Positions 59,102 to 64,000 of a stretch of 64,000 bases of DNA are shown here, piece after piece; within the stretch, counting starts at the first letter, position 1; the number at the start of each line of letters is the position of its first letter. Below the pieces are notes generated by a model. That model worked only from the letters and a program-made list of their open reading frames with translations. It was not told the DNA's origin and did not search any database. This DNA is from DASQZJ01 sp035638775 (lineage in GTDB: Bacteria > Pseudomonadota > Gammaproteobacteria > UBA5335 > SLRW01): positions 41,982-105,981 of the forward strand of contig DASQZJ010000005.1 in the NCBI GenBank assembly GCA_035638775.1. Reading direction: 5' to 3'. The position numbers and the translations under genes were made by a program.

Positions 59102-59137
59102 TCGGAGCCTTTCGCGGCCGACGAGAGGCCCGAACAT

Positions 59138-59213
59138 TCCCCGGTAGCTCAGTCGGTAGAGCGGGTGACTGTTAATCACCATGTCGGCGGTTCGAGCCCG
59201 TCCCGGGGAGCCA
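59138..59213 (+). tRNA. tRNA-Asn (anticodon GTT)
   Basis: The 76-base cloverleaf has acceptor stem TCCCCGG/CCGGGGA, D arm GCTCAGTCGGTAGAGC, anticodon stem GGTGA/TCACC with loop CTGTTAA (anticodon GTT, reads AAC/AAU), T arm GGCGG-TTCGAGC-CCGTC and an encoded CCA. It is single, with its own promoter and terminator. Confidence 0.97.
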
Positions 59214-59219
59214 CAAATC

Positions 59220-59250
59220 AGGGGGTTGCGTCGCATGGCGCAACCCCCTT
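59220..59250 (+). terminator. Terminator of tRNA-Asn
   Basis: GGGGGTTGCG (59221-59230) and CGCAACCCCC (59239-59248) pair in a perfect 10-bp stem with an 8-base loop, then TTCATGATT. It starts 7 bases after the CCA end. The T tract is broken but the stem is strong. Confidence 0.75.
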
Positions 59251-59375
59251 CATGATTGGTTCGAAGACCGCGGCACGACCATGGAAGGGCGGGTGCGCAA
59301 GGGCCGTGTCTGCCGGAACGCCCTTGCCTTCGGCAGGGAAGCGCTTCGCGTCCCCGGAGCCCGACCGGGCGCGCA

Positions 59376-59666
59376 TTACTCCCGGCCGGATTCGGTTTCC
59401 TTCTCCGAGGGCGCGCAGGCCGGGCGCGGCCTCGAGGGGTCGAGCACTTCACCGCAAAGGCGTTCGTGCGCGGCGGAGAAGAACCCCGACCAGCTCCCGC
59501 ACGTGCAGGCAAGGTGGTCCAGGTCTTCCAGCGGCACCCCGCGGGAGAACAGCCAGGCGAGCTCGCGCAGCGCCCGGTCCGTGTCCCAGTAGCGGCATCC
59601 CTGCCGCTTCAGGCGCCGCTCCAGACGGAAGCGGATGCGCTGCAACTTCTGATGAGTGTATGGCAT
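59376..59666 (-). CDS. Small hypothetical protein
   Basis: The 96-residue protein has a highly charged N-terminus, MPYTHQKLQRIRFRLERRLKR, then DTDRALRELAWLFSRGVPLEDLD (in the order shown). Two cysteines occur close together (LACTCGSW). The codon pattern is GC3-rich, unlike the other five frames, which favours a real gene. No ribosome site, signal peptide or membrane helix is clear. I do not recognise its family. It is isolated between the tRNA-Asn terminator and gene-poor DNA. Confidence 0.5.
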   Translation of the reverse strand: MPYTHQKLQRIRFRLERRLKRQGCRYWDTDRALRELAWLFSRGVPLEDLDHLACTCGSWSGFFSAAHERLCGEVLDPSRPRPACAPSEKETESGRE

Positions 59667-60022
59667 GCGGGAAGCATCTCACGCTCAGATGACCGGCTCA
59701 CGACATCGTCGGGTCGGACCTGTTGCTCCGGCGACGGTCCAGGCGTACCAGCACCCGACGCGAATCGTCCGTCGAGGCCGCGTGCCGGGAGGTGTCCGCC
59801 GCTGCCGCAACCACCGGCCGCGGGCGGCGATGGCATGCCGTGACACTGTACCCGTGTCACCGACGCGCGGGTTTGAGCCAGGTCAATCCCTGTTCGACGG
59901 GGGATGGAACTTCCAGCGCAGTGGCGTGGCAGTGCAGACGCTGCGGACGTCGGCGGAAGACGCGCCGGTGCCGGCCCGGCGGATGCAACGGGACGGCTGC
60001 CGCACCGGCGCAATGAAGTCCT
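59667..60022. other. 356-base gene-free stretch
   Basis: The sequence is GC-rich with several short frames, none showing family features or a ribosome site. No repeat, RNA or promoter could be recognised here. Confidence 0.45.
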
Positions 60023-60484
60023 TCAGCGGCTGACTCCGCGCCGCCACCCCGCGCCCGCCCTGCCCCGGGTCCGCCTGCCGTTGTGCCGCAGCCAGTCCAG
60101 CAGCCTGCCCGTGTCGATCAGCCGGAGCGGGCGGCCGCCATCGCCGCCACGCGCAACCAGCCGGGGAGCCCGCCCCGCGACGTCCCCCAGCGCCAGGGCC
60201 AGCGCCGCGGTAGCCTTGAACGGCCGGCGCGGCAGGAGCAGCGCGAATACCTCGTCGTCATCGGCCATGAGACCGGCGTCGGAGAGACGGCGGCGGACCA
60301 GGTCCACCTGCTGTGACAACGGGCGACTCTGGAGGGACCTCTGCTCGGACCGCGGCATCGGCACGGGCAGGCGGCGCTGCCGGACGGGGTCGAGACATCC
60401 GGGAATCCCGCTCCGCTCCAGAAGCCTTCCGAGCGCCCGGACCTGCTCACGGTTCAGGGGTCCATCCAGGTTGAACAGCGTCAT
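60023..60484 (-). CDS. Hypothetical protein, weakly supported
   Basis: The putative 153-residue product begins MTLFNLDGPLNREQVRALGRL at ATG 60484, with GGGAAGCGGGGG just upstream. A middle ALGRLLERSGIPG and DEVFALLLPRRP give it a protein-like pattern, and it ends in an Arg/Gly-rich tail. The frame continues upstream to 60577, but the extra residues are Pro/Gly/Arg-rich and improbable. It has no recognised domain. In DNA this GC-rich a spurious frame of this length is quite possible, so this is a tentative call. Confidence 0.4.
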   Translation of the reverse strand: MTLFNLDGPLNREQVRALGRLLERSGIPGCLDPVRQRRLPVPMPRSEQRSLQSRPLSQQVDLVRRRLSDAGLMADDDEVFALLLPRRPFKATAALALALGDVAGRAPRLVARGGDGGRPLRLIDTGRLLDWLRHNGRRTRGRAGAGWRRGVSR

Positions 60485-60655
60485 CCCCCGCTTCCCCTCG
60501 CGGTGGCCGCGCTCCGGCATACGTCTGATTCCCCGTCCCATCGGCGGGCCCGGACACCCATCCCGGGCGTGCTCCATCCAGGTGCAGCCCCGTCCGACGG
60601 ACGTGCCCCGCGGCGCGGGCCTCTCCGCGGCAGTCCCGCATGTGCAGCTGTGCCC

Positions 60656-61948
60656 TTACAGCGTCCCTGCAAGGTACTGCAGCACTCCCGCCGGCGGCGT
60701 TGCAGGGGAGAAGCGCGCCGTGCTCCAGCCGACACTGTCCGCCCAGGCCCAGACCGACACGCCCCGGAACAGCGCATCCGACCGCGCGCCGGCGGCCTGG
60801 ATGGCATTAATCGCGGCTTCCACGTACGAGAGCTGTCCGTCCGGCGCGCTGCCGCCGCTGCAGGCCGATCCCGTGCAGCTGGCGTACTCGTGGTAGGTGG
60901 CGGACGCCGGTACGGCGAACGCGTATGGAACGTCCAGCGCATCGGCGTACTGCCGGGTACGGCTCGCCTCGTCCAGGGCGGCCTGACGATACCCGGCGAC
61001 TGGCGTACGCGTCCCGGCGGGCTGCGACGACAGGTCGTAGAGCGGGTCGATGACGTAGACGTTGCCGGCAACCGCCGCGATGTCCGCGACGTTCCGGCCC
61101 TCCGCCGTGCCCGGCTGCATGTCGTGCGCGGGCAGGAACACGGAGAAGAACCGGCCACCCGGGTGATTCCGGTCCTTGCATCCCGCCACGGCGCCCGCGA
61201 AGTCCCGGGCGATCCGGCGGTAGAAGTAATACTGGCCGTTCCTGGTGGAGACGTCGAACGGCTCCAGGTCGAACTGCACGCCGTCGACGTACGGATCGCT
61301 GCACATGCGCCGGGCGACCTTGTCGGCGAAGGCCCCCGCCTGCTCCGGGGACAGATCGTCGAAGCCCTCGAGGTAGCCGCTGCCGGAGACGACGCCGTCG
61401 ATCGTCGGTGCAAGCAGCGGCCGCCTGCCAAGCGTGGCGGCGCTGATTCCGGTCGCGTACGCCAGGGTCGCCGCGCCGGTGGGTTGGTCACCCGAGCCGA
61501 CGAGCCCGTTGATCAGGGCACCGCTGAGGGAGTCGAGCGCGTACGAAAGCTTGAAATCCGCCGGCTGGCACAGGGCCGCGTCGCCGTTGGGGCAGTACAT
61601 CTCCATGTCGCCGCCATAGGGATGGACCAGTCCGATCCGCTCGCGGGCATCCGCCAACAGGTTGTACTGGTTCAGGGCGTCGACGAAGTGGCCGGCCTCG
61701 AGGCGCCCCTGGCTGTCGCGTGGATCGTAGACCCACGCGGCGTTCGCCCGCGGCGGGAACACGGCATCGCCGCTGCCGGCCGTGGAAGAAGCCGCCGCGG
61801 TCTGTCCCGGTGGGGACGTCGAGCCGCTCTTGCCGCCCTGACAGCCGCACAGTCCGAGGATGGCGATCACGATCAGCACAAGTGCGGACCGCACGGGGGG
61901 CCGGCCGGGACGGAGCCGGACACTCTGCAGGGATGTATTCCGGAACAA
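60656..61948 (-). CDS. Lipoprotein with a GH18-like TIM-barrel signature
   Basis: The 430-residue protein has a basic start, hydrophobic stretch ALVLIVIAILGL and lipobox LCGC with C36 as modified cysteine. A Ser/Thr/Gly linker follows. The core has VDGVQFDLEPFD (222-232), which resembles the GH18 motif DGxDxDxE with the middle Asp changed to Gln; E229 would be the acid. Further strands (RFFSVFLPAH, VYVIDPLYDL, GVSVWAWADSVGW) look like a TIM barrel. It is probably surface- or periplasm-anchored. The start is TTG 61948 (GTG 61894 possible), with no strong ribosome site. Substrate unknown; a non-hydrolytic binding protein is also possible. Confidence 0.75.
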   Translation of the reverse strand: MFRNTSLQSVRLRPGRPPVRSALVLIVIAILGLCGCQGGKSGSTSPPGQTAAASSTAGSGDAVFPPRANAAWVYDPRDSQGRLEAGHFVDALNQYNLLADARERIGLVHPYGGDMEMYCPNGDAALCQPADFKLSYALDSLSGALINGLVGSGDQPTGAATLAYATGISAATLGRRPLLAPTIDGVVSGSGYLEGFDDLSPEQAGAFADKVARRMCSDPYVDGVQFDLEPFDVSTRNGQYYFYRRIARDFAGAVAGCKDRNHPGGRFFSVFLPAHDMQPGTAEGRNVADIAAVAGNVYVIDPLYDLSSQPAGTRTPVAGYRQAALDEASRTRQYADALDVPYAFAVPASATYHEYASCTGSACSGGSAPDGQLSYVEAAINAIQAAGARSDALFRGVSVWAWADSVGWSTARFSPATPPAGVLQYLAGTL

Positions 61949-62214
61949 TTTTCGACGTGAAGGTGACCGTTACTGTCGTTATGCGACCCGTTCCGGGCCG
62001 CCGGAGCAGGTCCACGGTACGTCGTCATGCGCACCGCCGCCGGCCCCTGTTCGGGCACGCTGCATGCCGCCCGGCGCCGGTACCCTGCCGGCACATCCCT
62101 GCATGACGCCGAGGGCAGGACTGGTCTCTGCCGCACCCTTGGGTACAGGCTACCGGCTGATCAACGATGACGCTAGGCTTTTTCAATGCGCCGGAGCCGG
62201 AACACTGATCCGGA

Positions 62215-63099
62215 TCAAAAGTCGGCCGTCAGCCCGATCCCGTAGCCGTGGCTGTGGAGCTTGATGCGGTTTCCGTCCTCGCGGCTCTGCTCGTTCTGCC
62301 GGTAGTAACGGTCGAACCAGTACACCCGCAGCCGCCAGCTGCCGGAAAGCCGGCCGCTCAGGCCCAGCTGTTCCCGCCACTGTGTCTGGTCGACGGTCAC
62401 CGCCCCGCCCTCGTGGCGCAGGCTGTACACGCGGGGAAGTCGTCCCGCCGTGGCGTCCGCCATCAGCCGCACCCGCCGTCCCAGCGGATAGCGCAGATGC
62501 ACGCCGAGTGTCGGCACGGGCAGCTCCTGGGCGATGAAGTCCTCCTTGGTCTCGTGCCCGACGCTGGTGGGCGCGATCGGACCGTTCAGGCGAAAGTTCA
62601 GTCCGGTATAGGCCAGGCCCACGCTGCTCCACAGACCGCCGCCCCGGCCGAAGTCGACCAGCCGGCGCCAGTAGGCGCCCCGCAGCGCGAAGAAGTCCCT
62701 GTAGTAGGTGATGGTCTCCAGGCGTCCCGGTGCGATCGTCGTCCCGTTGAACAGCACGGGCGCGGCCAGGTCGGTGCCGCCGCGGATGGTCGAGACGCTG
62801 AGGGACATGTGCACCGAGTTGACATCGCCGAAGTCGCGCCACGCGCCGAGGCGCAGCGTATGCCAGCGGTTCGCGATGCGTCCCATGTGCAGCTGCGTGC
62901 CCTGAATGCCGTTCTCGCGTACCTGCACCCAGCCGCCCGGGGTGCCCGTCTCGCCCTCGATCAGACCGTGCCAGCGGCCGGCGGCGCAGGCCAGACCGGA
63001 CATCCCCAGCACAAGGGGCAGCGCCAGTCCCAGGCGGCCCGCTGCCCGAAGGCGCCGCCCCGCCCTCCTCCGGCGGAAGATCCGTGCAACTGTGGTCAT
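62215..63099 (-). CDS. Predicted outer-membrane beta-barrel protein
   Basis: The protein has 294 residues. The signal peptide (about 1-39, LGLALPLVLGMSGLACA) follows an Arg-rich start. The mature protein alternates short aromatic strands such as HTLRLGAWRDFGDV, ETITYYRDFFALRGAYWRRLV, SWRLRVYWFDRYYRQ, and ends GYGIGLTADF, with the C-terminal Phe of outer-membrane barrels. GAGGAG precedes ATG 63099. It lies between the lipoprotein and the DUF1329 gene, all on the same strand, so a cell-surface operon is possible. Family not recognised. Confidence 0.8.
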   Translation of the reverse strand: MTTVARIFRRRRAGRRLRAAGRLGLALPLVLGMSGLACAAGRWHGLIEGETGTPGGWVQVRENGIQGTQLHMGRIANRWHTLRLGAWRDFGDVNSVHMSLSVSTIRGGTDLAAPVLFNGTTIAPGRLETITYYRDFFALRGAYWRRLVDFGRGGGLWSSVGLAYTGLNFRLNGPIAPTSVGHETKEDFIAQELPVPTLGVHLRYPLGRRVRLMADATAGRLPRVYSLRHEGGAVTVDQTQWREQLGLSGRLSGSWRLRVYWFDRYYRQNEQSREDGNRIKLHSHGYGIGLTADF

Positions 63100-63288
63100 G
63101 GTCGACTCCTCGACACGCCCGGCGCGCCCGGCCGGGCCGGCAAATGGCCGTCGCGGGCAGGGCGCCACGCACCCGGCCCGGCGCCGCACCCGCGCACGTC
63201 CCTGTTGACCTGTTCCGGCCGCCGCGGTTCGGCAGGCAGGCGCGTTCCCGGCGTGCCGGCACCCCGCTCCGGGCGACCCGGCCGCGAC

Positions 63289-64000
63289 TCAGCGCATGCC
63301 GAGCCGGCGCAGGTTCGCCGGGGTGAAGTAGGAATCCGCCAGGTGCGTGGGCAGGGGGATCCCCTGCGGCTTCTGGCTGGTCAGCCCGCCCACGAAGTAG
63401 CGTCCGGAGGTGAGGTCGTTGAAGGTGGCCAGCGCGGCGCCGACCTCCGGGATCACGTACGCCGTCCCCAGGTAAGCCTGCTCCACTCGCCACAGGTTGC
63501 CGCGGGTGTCGTACAGGTCCCCCACGGCGATGTTCCAGCTGTCCTCGTCCAGGTAGAAGACGCGCTTGCTGAACACGTTGCGGTAGCCGTTCCGGAGCGT
63601 GGCCTGCACCACCCAGACCCGGTGCAGCTCGTAGCGCACCAGGTCCTGGTTGATGTGGTGGGCCTGGATCACCTTGTCGTAGGACGTGCCGGGCAGCGCG
63701 ATCTGGTAGTTGTTGTAGGGGATGTACATCTCCTTCTTGCCGAGCAGCTTCCACTTGTCCTGCTCCAGCGAGCCGTTCCACATGTTGACCATATCGTCGG
63801 TGATCAGACCGTCGGAGTGGGTGCCGGTGGTGTTGTCGAAGCGCACGTTCGGGGCCCGTCGCACCCGGCGCTGGCCGGGATTGTAGATCCACGCGCTGCG
63901 GTGCTGCTTCTCCAGGTTGATCGGCTCCCACACCAGCAGCACGTTGCCCGCCAGCCGCGCCGGCGAGACCACCTGGGAGATCAGGTAGACGTTCATGTTC
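63289..64000 (-). CDS. DUF1329 family protein, C-terminal part (partial)
   Basis: The N-terminal part lies beyond the right edge; about 236 residues remain. DUF1329 features are WEPINLEKQHRSAWIYNPGQRRVRRAP, MYIPYNNYQIALPGTSYDKVIQ (in parts) and RYELHRVWVVQATL. The protein is usually secreted to the periplasm with a signal peptide (outside the window) and paired with DUF1302 and an RND exporter in hydrocarbon- and sterol-using bacteria. Fold resembles LolB-like beta structures in family members; exact role unknown. The DUF1302 gene is at 43842. Confidence 0.9.
   Translation of the reverse strand, partial: NMNVYLISQVVSPARLAGNVLLVWEPINLEKQHRSAWIYNPGQRRVRRAPNVRFDNTTGTHSDGLITDDMVNMWNGSLEQDKWKLLGKKEMYIPYNNYQIALPGTSYDKVIQAHHINQDLVRYELHRVWVVQATLRNGYRNVFSKRVFYLDEDSWNIAVGDLYDTRGNLWRVEQAYLGTAYVIPEVGAALATFNDLTSGRYFVGGLTSQKPQGIPLPTHLADSYFTPANLRRLGMR

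Overview
This is about 64 kb of GC-rich chromosome, most likely from a gammaproteobacterium. The evidence for that is the block tRNA-Val, thrS, infC, rpmI, rplT, pheS, pheT, ihfA, merR, tRNA-Pro (47.8-55.5 kb), which has the order known from Pseudomonas and relatives. uvrB divergent from a class I aminotransferase, purB followed by the ribosomal oxygenase roxA, and nsrR/nnrS agree with this. The heavy load of acyl-CoA genes and a DUF1302/DUF1329 pair suggest a hydrocarbon- or fatty-acid-using lineage such as the Nevskiales or Chromatiales, but the genus cannot be read from the sequence. I see no insertion sequence, phage, CRISPR array or replication origin.

Layout. 0-6.5 kb: end of purB, roxA, a GNAT enzyme, small conserved proteins, a ChrR-like cupin protein, a DUF6285-like protein with a short-chain dehydrogenase, and an M23 peptidoglycan hydrolase. 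6.8-16.3 kb (minus strand): a five-gene acyl-CoA operon made of an acyl-CoA ligase, an HSD10-like dehydrogenase, the fused B12 mutase IcmF, a thiolase and a bifunctional FadB/FadJ-type enzyme. It is divergent from a TetR regulator. 17-21 kb: a quinone oxidoreductase, a small membrane protein, a transglutaminase-like protein, and a biotin carboxylase with a 73-residue biotin carrier. 21-30 kb (minus): ETF-ubiquinone oxidoreductase, EtfB and EtfA, an acyl-CoA dehydrogenase, and a second thiolase/FadB-type pair. 30-39 kb: UDP-glucose dehydrogenase, a phosphotransferase, nadA with its regulator nrtR, htpG, and nsrR-nnrS. 39-48 kb: a second acyl-CoA ligase, an SMP-30 protein, DUF1992 and MarC proteins, a DUF1302 outer-membrane protein and an MFS transporter. 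48-59 kb: the translation block, uvrB, an aminotransferase and tRNA-Asn. 59-64 kb: sparse, GC-rich DNA with two orphan small genes, a GH18-like lipoprotein, a beta-barrel protein and the C-terminal part of a DUF1329 protein.

How it works together. The window holds almost a whole acyl-CoA catabolic route. Ligases activate carboxylic acids, the acyl-CoA dehydrogenase passes electrons through EtfAB and ETF-QO to ubiquinone, and two hydratase/dehydrogenase plus thiolase sets finish beta-oxidation. IcmF rearranges isobutyryl-CoA and n-butyryl-CoA. The most interesting signal is a 17-bp identical element, TACCAAGCGCTTGCTCG, centred on a perfect 10-bp palindrome. It lies between the TetR gene and the IcmF operon and again in front of the biotin carboxylase/carrier pair, which has no carboxyltransferase beside it. 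This suggests one TetR regulon joining a branched-acyl-CoA mutase pathway to an acyl-CoA carboxylase. Three other local circuits can be read directly: NrtR/nadA, NsrR/nnrS with an FNR-type site, and a sigma-32-type promoter before htpG.
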